From Paraburkholderia sp. SOS3 (GTDB lineage Bacteria; Pseudomonadota; Gammaproteobacteria; Burkholderiales; Burkholderiaceae), in assembly GCF_001922345.1 (NCBI RefSeq), contig NZ_CP018811.1, forward strand, positions 2,294,001-2,358,000: 64,000 bases of DNA, given 5' to 3'. The notes below the pieces were generated by a model. The model made no database searches and was not told the origin of the DNA. It saw only the letters and a list, made by a program, of their open reading frames with translations. A program made the translations under genes and the position numbers. Shown here piece by piece: positions 9,553 to 17,242 of the stretch (position 1 is the first letter of the stretch; each line of letters starts with the position of its first letter).

Positions 9553-9952
9553 CAAGGCCCTCTTCGACATGAGCCAGATAGCGAGGCAAGCGCCATGCCT
9601 ATCGCCGCGGCCGGCGCGCAGCGCATTTAATTTATGACAGTCTATAGTGACGGGCATCCGGCATCCGGCATCCGGTGCGATTCGAGGTAGACATGCGCCG
9701 ATAACCCGATAAAATTGCGCCCATTTTCCCGATCGCGGCGGGCTTCGCTCGAATGGCGCACGCCTGCCGCAGGCTGTACCGTTTGCGCGACATCGGGGGA
9801 TTTTTTTTGTGACGCACAACGATTAGTGGTAGCTTTCGGGGTTTTCAGGGACGTCGCGGGCACGCCATGCACAGGCGGGACGGGCATGGGCGGGCATCGC
9901 GGCATAAGCGGGGTAGACGGCCGGCGTCGGCTGGCCAGGACTGGAGAACGGA
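9553..9952. other. Divergent regulatory region between mntH and potF
   Basis: 400 bp without a gene. It holds the mntH promoter side (AT-rich at 9625-9650), a three-fold tandem heptamer GCATCCG (9654-9674), the potF promoter (9688-9715) and then a potF leader of roughly 230 nt that includes a run of eight T near 9803. The long leader could carry regulation, but I see no named riboswitch. Confidence 0.5.
9688..9715 (+). promoter_or_regulatory. Probable sigma-70 promoter of the pot operon
   Basis: TAGACA (9688-9693), 16-bp spacer, TAAAAT (9710-9715). It matches the -35 consensus at 5 of 6 bases and the -10 at 5 of 6. Confidence 0.5.
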
Positions 9953-11056
9953 ATGAATAAACTGGTGTTGGGCCGGTTGGTTGCGGCGGTTGCGCTGTGT
10001 GCCGCGCCCTGGTTGCCGGCCGCGGCAAAAGATACGCAATTGAATGTGTACAACTGGTCGGACTACATCGCCAAGGACACTATTCCGAACTTCGAGAAGC
10101 AGACCGGCGTCAAGGTCAAGTACGACAACTACGACAGCGACGACACGCTGCAGGCCAAGCTCCTGACCGGCAATTCGGGCTACGACATCGTCGTGCCGAC
10201 CAGCAACTACGCGGGCAAGCAGATCGCCGCCGGCATCTTCGCGCCGCTCGATAAATCGAAGATCCCGAACCTCAAGTATCTCGACCCGTCGCTGATGGCG
10301 CTCGTCGCCGGCGCCGACCCGGGCAATCAGTACACGGTGCCCTGGGCCTACGGCACGACCGGCCTCGGTTACAACGTGACGAAGGTGCAGCAGATTCTCG
10401 GCAAGAACGTGCCGCTCGACAACTGGGACATCCTGTTCAAGCCCGAAAACATTTCGAAGCTGAAGGCGTGCGGCGTGTCGGTGCTCGACGCGCCGGACCA
10501 GATGTTCGCGGCCGCGCTGCACTATATGGGCAAGGACCCGATGAGCACGAACCCGGCCGACTACCGGGCCGCGCTCCAGATGCTGAAGAAAATCCGCCCG
10601 TACATCACGCAGTTCAACTCGTCGGGCTATATCAACGACCTCGTCGGCGGCGACATCTGTTTCGCGTACGGCTGGTCGGGCGACGTCGTGATTGCCAAGC
10701 ATCGCACGCTCGAGGCGAAGAAGCCGTACAAGGTCGAGTATTACATTCCGAAGGGTGGCGCGCCAGTCTGGTTCGACGTGATGGCGATCCCGAAGGATGC
10801 GAAGAACAAGGAAGCCGCGCTCGAGTGGATCAACTACATCGAGACGCCGCAGGTGCACGCGGCGATCACGAACGCCGTCTACTATCCGAGCGCGAACCTC
10901 GAAGCGCGCAAGTATGTGGACAAGGACGTCGCCAACGACCCGGCCGTGTATCCACCGCCCGACGTCGTGAAGACGCTGTTCCTGCTCAAGCCGTTGCCGC
11001 CTGAGATCCAGCGCCTGCAGACGCGGCTCTGGACGGAGCTCAAATCCGGCCGGTAA
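9953..11056 (+). CDS. potF: Polyamine ABC transporter, periplasmic substrate-binding protein
   Basis: A 367-residue precursor of the PotD/PotF family, the periplasmic receptor for putrescine or spermidine. A classic signal peptide (residues 1-26, ending AAAK) is followed by LNVYNWSDYI, the family's opening strand and ligand-contact segment. Further family segments are YDIVVPTSNYAGKQI, PWAYGTTGLGYN, and the acidic and aromatic ligand contacts GDICFAYGWSGD and GGAPVWFD. It is the first gene of potFGHI and is separated from potG by a hairpin that could lower expression of the downstream genes. PotF (putrescine) is preferred over PotD from the operon order and overall similarity. Confidence 0.93.
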   Translation: MNKLVLGRLVAAVALCAAPWLPAAAKDTQLNVYNWSDYIAKDTIPNFEKQTGVKVKYDNYDSDDTLQAKLLTGNSGYDIVVPTSNYAGKQIAAGIFAPLDKSKIPNLKYLDPSLMALVAGADPGNQYTVPWAYGTTGLGYNVTKVQQILGKNVPLDNWDILFKPENISKLKACGVSVLDAPDQMFAAALHYMGKDPMSTNPADYRAALQMLKKIRPYITQFNSSGYINDLVGGDICFAYGWSGDVVIAKHRTLEAKKPYKVEYYIPKGGAPVWFDVMAIPKDAKNKEAALEWINYIETPQVHAAITNAVYYPSANLEARKYVDKDVANDPAVYPPPDVVKTLFLLKPLPPEIQRLQTRLWTELKSGR

Positions 11057-11102
11057 GCGTCTTCGACCAGGCGCCGCGATCGTGCGGATCCGCATCATCC
11101 TT

Positions 11103-11131
11103 AAGCCCTCGGCGTCCACCGGGGGCTTTGT
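11103..11131 (+). terminator. Hairpin with T-run between potF and potG (partial terminator)
   Basis: AAGCCCTCGG pairs with CCGGGGGCTT (10 bp with one G-T wobble), loop CGTCCA, followed by TTTGTT. It sits inside the operon, 46 bp after potF, so it probably terminates or stabilises a large part of the transcripts and keeps receptor levels above transporter levels. Confidence 0.7.
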
Positions 11132-11161
11132 TCGTCAAATGCAGCAGGAAAGCAGCACATC

Positions 11162-12325
11162 ATGAGCGATCAGTCTGGCGCGCCGGCGGGGGCCGGCGCG
11201 CTGCCTCCGGGCAATTCTGCCGCTGCGGATCACGCAGTGGAAAACTTCGTGCAGATCGTCGACGTCGTCAAGAAGTTCGGCGAGACGGTGGCCGTCAAGG
11301 GCGTGAACCTGTCCGTGAAAAAGGGCGAACTGTTCGCGCTGCTCGGCAGTTCGGGCTGTGGCAAGTCGACGCTGTTGCGCATGCTCGCGGGCCTTGAAAC
11401 CGTCACGTCGGGCAAGATCCTGATCGACGGCGAGGATCTCGCGCACCTGCCGCCTTACCGCCGCCCGACCAACATGATGTTCCAGTCGTATGCGCTGTTC
11501 CCGCATATGACGGTCGAATCGAATGTCGCGTTCGGCCTGAAGCAGGAGGGCGTGCCGAAGGCCGAACTGCGCGAGCGCGTGCATGCGGCGCTCGAACTCG
11601 TGCAGATGGGTCGTTTCGCGCAGCGCAAGCCGCATCAGTTGTCGGGCGGCCAGCAGCAGCGCGTGGCGCTCGCGCGCAGCCTCGTCAAGCGGCCGAAGCT
11701 GCTGTTGCTCGACGAACCGATGTCGGCGCTCGACAAGCAGATCCGCCAGCGCACGCAGATCGAGCTCGTCAACATCCTCGATCAGGTCGGCGTGACCTGC
11801 ATCATGGTCACGCACGACCAGGAAGAAGCGATGACGATGGCAGGCCGCCTCGCGGTGATGAGCGAAGGGGAGATCGTGCAGATCGGCACGCCGAACGAGG
11901 TCTACGAATACCCGAATAGCCGCTTCTCGGCGGAATTCATCGGCTCGACGAATCTGTTCGACGGCAATGTGGTCGAAGACGAGCCGGATCACGTGTATAT
12001 CGACACGGCCGATCTGCCGGTGCAGATGTACGTGAGCCACGGCATTACCGGGCCGCTTGGCATGCCCGTGACGATCTCGGTGCGGCCCGAGCGCATTGCG
12101 CTCACGCGCAAGCCGCCCGAGGGCGCGTTCAACTGGGGCAAGGGCGTCGTGACGAACATCGCGTACATGGGCGGCTACTCGCTGTATCACGTCAAGCTCG
12201 ACAGCGGCAAGACGGTGGTCGCGAACGTGTCGAGCCTCGCGTTGATGGAGATCGAAACGCCGACGTGGGGCGACGAGGTGTACGTGCGCTGGAGCGCATC
12301 GGCCGGCGTGGTGCTGACGTCATGA
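11162..12325 (+). CDS. potG: Polyamine ABC transporter ATP-binding protein
   Basis: A 387-residue ATPase of the PotA/PotG family that energises polyamine import at the inner membrane. Walker A is GSSGCGKSTL, the signature LSGGQQQRVALARSL, Walker B/D-loop LLLLDEPMSALDKQIR, and the switch His is in VTHDQEEA. The C-terminal TOBE domain (about 290-380) contains VRPERIAL. The N-terminal 25 residues are low-complexity (Gly/Ala/Pro). The stop codon overlaps the potH start in ATGA, showing translational coupling. Confidence 0.95.
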   Translation: MSDQSGAPAGAGALPPGNSAAADHAVENFVQIVDVVKKFGETVAVKGVNLSVKKGELFALLGSSGCGKSTLLRMLAGLETVTSGKILIDGEDLAHLPPYRRPTNMMFQSYALFPHMTVESNVAFGLKQEGVPKAELRERVHAALELVQMGRFAQRKPHQLSGGQQQRVALARSLVKRPKLLLLDEPMSALDKQIRQRTQIELVNILDQVGVTCIMVTHDQEEAMTMAGRLAVMSEGEIVQIGTPNEVYEYPNSRFSAEFIGSTNLFDGNVVEDEPDHVYIDTADLPVQMYVSHGITGPLGMPVTISVRPERIALTRKPPEGAFNWGKGVVTNIAYMGGYSLYHVKLDSGKTVVANVSSLALMEIETPTWGDEVYVRWSASAGVVLTS

Positions 12326-13251
12326 GCACGCTCGGCGCTATCGCGACGTGGCCGGCGCGGCGCTTCCGGCTGACGGGGAAAACGGCAGTCGTGGCGGGCC
12401 CGTTTATCTGGCTGCTGCTGTTCTTTCTGGTGCCGTTTCTGCTGGTCGTGAAGATCAGCTTCGCGGACCAGCAGCTCGGCATTCCGCCTTATACACAGTT
12501 GACGGCGTTCAAGGAGGGCGTGCTCAATATCGCGCTCGACTTTTCGCACTACGCGTTTCTGTTTCAGGACAGCCTGTATTTCGCGACCTATCTGAATTCG
12601 CTGCTGGTCGCGGCGGTGACGACGCTGATCTGCCTGCTGATCGGTTATCCGATGGCGTATTACATTGCGCGCTCGAATCCGGCGACGCGCAACATCCTGA
12701 TGATGCTGGTGATGCTGCCGTTCTGGACGTCGTTCCTGATTCGTGTCTACGCGTGGATCGGCATTCTGAAGAATAACGGGCTGCTGAACAATTTCCTGAT
12801 GTCGATCGGGCTCATTCATGCGCCGATCGAGCTTTATCACACGAATACCGGCGTTTATATCGGCATGGTGTATTCGTATCTGCCGTTTCTCGTGATGCCG
12901 CTTTACGCGCATCTCGTGAAGATGGACCTGACGTTGCTCGAAGCTGCGTACGATCTCGGTGCCAAGCCGTGGAAGGCGTTCTGGCAGATCACGCTGCCGC
13001 TGTCGAAGAACGGCATTATCGCGGGCTGCATGCTCGTGTTTATTCCGGCGGTCGGCGAGTACGTGATTCCGGAACTGCTCGGCGGCGCGAATACGCTGAT
13101 GATCGGCCGCGTGATGTGGAATGAGTTCTTCGACAATGCGGATTGGCCGATGGCGTCCGCGGTGACTTGCGCGATGGTGTTGCTGTTGCTCGTGCCGATG
13201 GCCTTGTTCCAGCACTCGCAGGCGAAAGCGTTGGAGGAAGGGCGCCGATGA
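12322..13251 (+). CDS. potH: Polyamine ABC transporter permease PotH
   Basis: A 309-residue inner-membrane permease with six hydrophobic segments. The cytoplasmic EAA loop that docks on the ATPase reads EAAYDLGAKPWKAFWQITLP. The ATG at 12322 overlaps the potG stop (ATGA); an open frame runs further upstream inside potG, but that part is a shadow. The C-terminus overlaps the potI start in the same ATGA manner. The protein pairs with PotI to form the channel. Confidence 0.94.
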   Translation: MSTLGAIATWPARRFRLTGKTAVVAGPFIWLLLFFLVPFLLVVKISFADQQLGIPPYTQLTAFKEGVLNIALDFSHYAFLFQDSLYFATYLNSLLVAAVTTLICLLIGYPMAYYIARSNPATRNILMMLVMLPFWTSFLIRVYAWIGILKNNGLLNNFLMSIGLIHAPIELYHTNTGVYIGMVYSYLPFLVMPLYAHLVKMDLTLLEAAYDLGAKPWKAFWQITLPLSKNGIIAGCMLVFIPAVGEYVIPELLGGANTLMIGRVMWNEFFDNADWPMASAVTCAMVLLLLVPMALFQHSQAKALEEGRR

Positions 13252-14066
13252 AGCCGAATCGCTGGTTGCAGGTTCTGGTGTTGGGGATCGGGTTTTTGTT
13301 TTTGTATATCCCGATTGTGAGTCTTGTTGTTTACTCGTTCAATCAGTCGCAGCTCGTGACGGTGTGGACGCGGTTTTCTACGCGCTGGTATGCGGCGCTG
13401 CTGCAGGACGATGAGTTGATCGCCGCCGCGTGGCTGTCGTTGCGGGTCGCGTTGTTGACTGCGTTTGCTTCGGTTTTTATCGGCACGTGGGCGGGGTTTG
13501 TGCTTGCGCGGATGGGGCGGTTTCGTGGGTTTACGCTCTATACCGGGATGATCAATGCGCCTCTCGTGATTCCTGAAGTCATTCAGGGGATCTCGCTGCT
13601 GCTGCTGTTCGTCGAAATGGCGCAGTGGCTTGGGTGGCCTGCAGGGCGTGGCATTCTGACGATCTGGATCGGACATGTGATGCTTTGTATGTCGTATGTC
13701 GCGATCATCGTTCAGTCACGGGTTCGGGATTTGCATCCTTCGCTTGAGGAAGCCGCGCTTGATCTTGGGGCTACGCCTTTGAGGGTTTTCTTTAGCGTGA
13801 CGCTGCCGTTGATTTCGCAAGCGCTGGTTGCAGGGTGGTTGCTCTCTTTCACTTTGTCTATCGACGATCTCGTGTTGTCGGCGTTTTTGTCTGGGCCTGG
13901 GTCGACTACTTTGCCTTTAGTCGTTTTTTCGCGCGTGCGGCTGGGGTTGAATCCGGAGATGAATGCGCTTGCGACTTTGTTTATTGCTGTTGTGTCTGTT
14001 GGGGTTGTGGTTGCTAATGGATTTATGCAGCGGGCTGAAAGACGCCGGCTTGAAATGGCCGTTTAG
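13248..14066 (+). CDS. potI: Polyamine ABC transporter permease PotI
   Basis: A 272-residue inner-membrane permease with six hydrophobic segments and the EAA loop EAALDLGATPLRVFFSVTLP. The ATG at 13248 overlaps the potH stop and follows GGAGG. Codon use differs from its neighbours: it is rich in GTT, TTT, GGG and TTG codons and becomes more so toward the 3' end. This is unusual for the window, while potF and potG are typical. It is the last gene of potFGHI; a run of eight T follows at about 14098 without a strong stem. Confidence 0.94.
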   Translation: MKPNRWLQVLVLGIGFLFLYIPIVSLVVYSFNQSQLVTVWTRFSTRWYAALLQDDELIAAAWLSLRVALLTAFASVFIGTWAGFVLARMGRFRGFTLYTGMINAPLVIPEVIQGISLLLLFVEMAQWLGWPAGRGILTIWIGHVMLCMSYVAIIVQSRVRDLHPSLEEAALDLGATPLRVFFSVTLPLISQALVAGWLLSFTLSIDDLVLSAFLSGPGSTTLPLVVFSRVRLGLNPEMNALATLFIAVVSVGVVVANGFMQRAERRRLEMAV

Positions 14067-14476
14067 GGGGGCGGGGCAGCGGGGCTGCGGGTGCGCTTTT
14101 TTTTGTCGCGATGCTCGGCTTGTCGCTGGCATCCGCGATTTCGCCTCGCGGCGCATGCGTTGCCCCTGTGCGGGGCGGCACCTACTTTTCTTTGCAGCGG
14201 CAAAGAAAAGTAGGCAAAAGAAAGCCGCTTGGGGTGCTAAGCGGGAACCCCGCGCAGTCACGATAGTGGTGCGCGGACCATCCGACACATCGCACCACAC
14301 ACCGCAGTGACAAGGCATTCATTCTTCCCGCTCCGCACGCTACGCGCGCGTCTCGGTAAGGCATAACGCCTTCTTTTAAGGCCCAGTGTAAACGTCCTGC
14401 CGCGTACGTAGTATTGCTGAATCTCGCGCTGGCGCAATTTAGCCGGCGCGGTTGATCTCTCAAAAAACACACCGCC
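14067..14476. other. Noncoding region with repeat-like hairpin
   Basis: About 410 bp with no credible gene. It contains T-rich sequence after potI, the strong inverted repeat at 14181-14214 and about 260 bp more leading to the promoter of the next transcription unit. Short frames exist on both strands but lack ribosome binding sites and family features. Confidence 0.55.
14181..14214. repeat. Perfect 15-bp inverted repeat (repeat-family hairpin)
   Basis: CCTACTTTTCTTTGC and its exact reverse complement are separated by AGCG. From memory, very similar hairpins occur many times in Burkholderia and Paraburkholderia intergenic regions, so this is probably a dispersed palindromic repeat. The sequence around it (GCCCCTGTGCGGGGC just upstream) is a second hairpin. 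No T-run follows, so a pure terminator role is less likely. Confidence 0.75.
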
Positions 14477-14717
14477 TATACTGGCCAAGCCGTCGAAACA
14501 TCGACGACCGGGTTTAGCAGCCTGAATCAGCAAACAGGACGCACACCTGCTTCGGCAGGCGGTGTCTTTGCCTTCGCGTCTGCTCTTCATGGGCGGGCCG
14601 TGGCAGGGGAGCCGCAAGGCTCGCCGGGTTTGCCTGTGTCCTCGGTCTGCTAACCCTGTCACTGTGCCCGCTCACCCCCTCAAACGGGTGTTCGGGGTCT
14701 TGCTCCAGGGAGGCGCC
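14477..14717 (+). ncRNA. Candidate structured RNA leader upstream of the 14.7-kb small gene
   Basis: A -10-like TATACT (14477-14482, weak TTGATC -35 with 19-bp spacer) begins a leader of about 230 nt. It has hairpin CCTGC-TTCG-GCAGG (14546-14559, UUCG tetraloop), hairpin GAGCC-GCAA-GGCTC (14609-14622, GNRA tetraloop) and CACCC/GGGTG just before the ribosome binding site. Two stable tetraloop hairpins in one leader argue for a folded RNA. I recall similar leaders before unrelated small genes in Burkholderiaceae, but cannot name a family. The region is also an open frame joined to the gene, so translation as an N-terminal extension is the alternative. Confidence 0.45.
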
Positions 14718-15068
14718 ATGACGAATCAAATTACGCTCGAAGCTCTGCAATCGCTGACTCACGATCAGATCGCAAGACGGCTTGTCCTGCTCAGCCGCGT
14801 CAACGAAACCGCGATGGAAAACGCCGAGCGCTTCAGCGATGAAGCCGCAAAAATCGCCGCGCTCGCGCGCGCGATCCGGCGCTCCGGTGTGTCGCTCGTC
14901 GATCGTGTCGCCATGCTCGAAACCATCGAACAACTCGCGACGCACGCGGAATCGGAAGCCGCACTCGACAGAAACTGCATCGAGTATTTCTGCGACTGCA
15001 CACCCGATCAGTGGGACTACCTCGAGCATCAACTGAACAGCACATCCGATACGCTGACGACACACTAG
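14718..15068 (+). CDS. Small hypothetical helical protein
   Basis: A 116-residue cytosolic-looking protein, mostly helical and acidic, with no signal or membrane segment. I do not recognise a family. The start at 14718 follows AGGGAGG at good spacing. An in-frame extension of 52 codons to 14562 exists but reads as Arg/Pro-rich sequence overlapping the structured leader, so the shorter start is preferred. Visible features are an Ala-rich helix (DEAAKIAALARAIRRSG) and a C-terminal acidic, aromatic segment with two Cys (NCIEYFCDCTPDQWDYLE, three Cys in all). It stands alone between the leader and the tps locus. Possibly a regulatory or phage-derived small protein; function unknown. Confidence 0.65.
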   Translation: MTNQITLEALQSLTHDQIARRLVLLSRVNETAMENAERFSDEAAKIAALARAIRRSGVSLVDRVAMLETIEQLATHAESEAALDRNCIEYFCDCTPDQWDYLEHQLNSTSDTLTTH

Positions 15069-15130
15069 CGCTACATCAATCCACGATCGGCAAGCTGTAG
15101 CGCGCGCATCGCGGTCACGATGCGAGGTCA

Positions 15131-15160
15131 GGGCGGCATGCACGCAAGCACATGCCGCCC
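15131..15160. terminator. Hairpin between the small gene and tpsA
   Basis: GGGCGGCATG pairs perfectly with CATGCCGCCC around a 10-nt loop. It lies between two convergent genes (stops at 15068 and 15214) and could terminate either transcript, though no T-run follows on either strand. Confidence 0.4.
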
Positions 15161-15213
15161 CGAACAATCAAGCCCGATGGACCATCGAACCGCGCCCATC
15201 AAGCTCCGATCAC

Positions 15214-17193
15214 TTACAGCGGGCTATTCGGATCGACCCAGCCAGGGTTAGACGCGGCGTCGATCTGAACCGCATTCCCACCGTTGCCTGCAGGGTACGT
15301 TTGTCCAGCGTTCGGATCGCGCGCCGTATTATCGTTTTGCCAGCCGGAACCGGCGTTCGGATCCACCCAGCCGGCGTTTACCGACGGGTCCACCCAGCCC
15401 GCGTTGCCCGACGCGTTCGGATCGTACGGCGCCGGCAGCGGGCCGCCCGCATCGCGCGTGACGATCGTCGTGCCATGCGGCGCGACCATCGTGCCGTGGT
15501 CGTTGGACAGCGAGCCGACGTTCGCGAACAGCGTGTCGCCCGCCTCGATCGAACCGCCTGCGTTGTTCAAATCAAACGACGCGTTCAGCACGGCCTTCGT
15601 ACCCGCCGACATCGTTCCGCGCGCGTTGTCCACCGAGCCCGCGCCCAACTGCAGCGCGTCGCCGGCCTGCATGCTGCCGCCGGCGTTCAGCACCGCATTG
15701 GTCGCGGACGCGCTGATCATGCCTTGCGTCGCGGCGATCTTTCCGTTCGCATTGTCGAGCGTGCCGCCGTTGAAAGCCACGCTGCCATTCGCAGTCAGCA
15801 TGCCGTTCGCGTTGGTGAAACGATCGCTCGACTGAACCGACGCGTTCGTACCGGCAGACAACACCCCGTTCGTATTGTCGACACGGTCGGCAAACACGTT
15901 GAGCTCGCGCGCCGAAGCCAGCGTGCCGTGCTGGTTCGTCACGGTCTGCGCGTTGAGCGTCAGCGGTCCAGTCGCCTTGATGCTGCCGTTGTCGAGCAGC
16001 ACGCGCGTACCGGCAATCTGCGCGTCGCCGCTCGCCGACAGCGTGCCGGTGTTGGCCACGCTTTCCACACCGTTGACAACCAGATTGCCCGCGTCCACCC
16101 GGCCGCCGTTGGTCACAGCCGTGCCGGCCGTCAGGCCCACACCCTCGACGCCGCTGATGCTGCCGCTGTTCGCGAACGCGCGGTCGGCCCGCACGTCGAC
16201 CCCGCGGGCCGCGTCCAGCGTGCCCCCGTTCGCGACATTCGCGCCGCGTACCGACAGATTGCCAGCCGCCTGCATCGTCGCGGGCGCACCGATCGTCACA
16301 TCGCCGTTCGCCGACACATTGATGTCGCCGGTCAACGACGTGATCTTGCCGTTGTCGCGCACACCGACGCCGGCTTCGGTGCCGATCAGGCGCACCGCGC
16401 CGTTGCCGTACATGCTGCCGAGCGCCTGCACGTCGATCGCGACGGCCGGCTTTTCACCGATGCCGTCCTGCGCAGTGGCATGCTTCGTTTGATAGTCGAC
16501 GCGGTTCGCACCGGCGATTGCATCGATCGACGCGGCTTGCACCTGTCCGTTGATGGTCATCGCACGCGAGATCAGGTCGACCGCGCTGTTCGAAGCGGAC
16601 AGACCCGCGCCGTTGATCGCAATCTGCCCCTGCTTGACGTCGAAACCGGTCAACGCGCCGTTCGCATTAAGGATCGGCGTGCCGGTGGAAAGCGTCACGC
16701 GCGGCGCGTTCAGAAAGCCGCAGCCCGAACACGAAATGCCAGCGGGATTCGCGAGCACGAAGTTCGCGCCCTGGCCTGCAATCTCGGTCTTGCCGAGCAA
16801 CTGCGAGGCAGCGCCCGACGTCACCTGCATCAATACGGTAGCCGCGCTGCGGCCGCCCAGTTGCGCATTGCCTTGCACGCCGCCGCCAATCTGCGTTTGT
16901 GCCGCATTCACGCTGTTATTGACGATCAGGCCATTGCTGCCGACGTTGAACCGGTCGAAGCGGTTGTTCGACACGCCGCTTGTATTCGGCGCGACGATGT
17001 TGACAACCGGCACGCCGGCCGACGATGTGCCGACCGTCGTGCCCGCGCCAGCCACCGGCGCGACCTGTGCGCTCCCGACGAGCGGCTGCATGCCGAACGC
17101 GCACAGCGCGGCGAATGCGCTCGCGCGAGCAGCGAACCACAGCGGTGCTTGCCCGGCCTGCGTGTACACGGAACGATTGAACTGCTTACTCAT
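15214..17193 (-). CDS. Two-partner secretion exoprotein (TpsA), short filamentous-hemagglutinin-like protein
   Basis: A 659-residue secreted protein. The signal region ends near residue 43 (VGSAQ). The TPS domain (about 44-250) has the haemagglutination-activity motifs: NRFDRFNVGSNGLIVNNS, then LANPAGISCSGCGFLNAP followed by RVTLSTGTP. The rest is a beta-helix of roughly 20-residue repeats rich in Asn, Gly and Ala (for example GGSIEAGDTLFANVGSLSN). The last 60 residues change to a tail with three GWVDP copies and several DPNA copies. It is far shorter than contact-dependent inhibition CdiA proteins and has no toxin domain visible, so an adhesin or surface role is likelier. It follows tpsB by 49 bp, start preceded by AAAGGA. 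Confidence 0.88.
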   Translation of the reverse strand: MSKQFNRSVYTQAGQAPLWFAARASAFAALCAFGMQPLVGSAQVAPVAGAGTTVGTSSAGVPVVNIVAPNTSGVSNNRFDRFNVGSNGLIVNNSVNAAQTQIGGGVQGNAQLGGRSAATVLMQVTSGAASQLLGKTEIAGQGANFVLANPAGISCSGCGFLNAPRVTLSTGTPILNANGALTGFDVKQGQIAINGAGLSASNSAVDLISRAMTINGQVQAASIDAIAGANRVDYQTKHATAQDGIGEKPAVAIDVQALGSMYGNGAVRLIGTEAGVGVRDNGKITSLTGDINVSANGDVTIGAPATMQAAGNLSVRGANVANGGTLDAARGVDVRADRAFANSGSISGVEGVGLTAGTAVTNGGRVDAGNLVVNGVESVANTGTLSASGDAQIAGTRVLLDNGSIKATGPLTLNAQTVTNQHGTLASARELNVFADRVDNTNGVLSAGTNASVQSSDRFTNANGMLTANGSVAFNGGTLDNANGKIAATQGMISASATNAVLNAGGSMQAGDALQLGAGSVDNARGTMSAGTKAVLNASFDLNNAGGSIEAGDTLFANVGSLSNDHGTMVAPHGTTIVTRDAGGPLPAPYDPNASGNAGWVDPSVNAGWVDPNAGSGWQNDNTARDPNAGQTYPAGNGGNAVQIDAASNPGWVDPNSPL

Positions 17194-17242
17194 ATTTCAT
17201 CCTTTATGTGATGCCTCACGATTGATGCTGGGAAGGGACGGT

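Noticed and set aside
15301-17211. Long plus-strand open frame (over 600 codons) opposite tpsA
   Set aside because: It is antisense to a clear TpsA protein, Arg/His-rich, has no family features, and arises from the high GC of the opposite strand.
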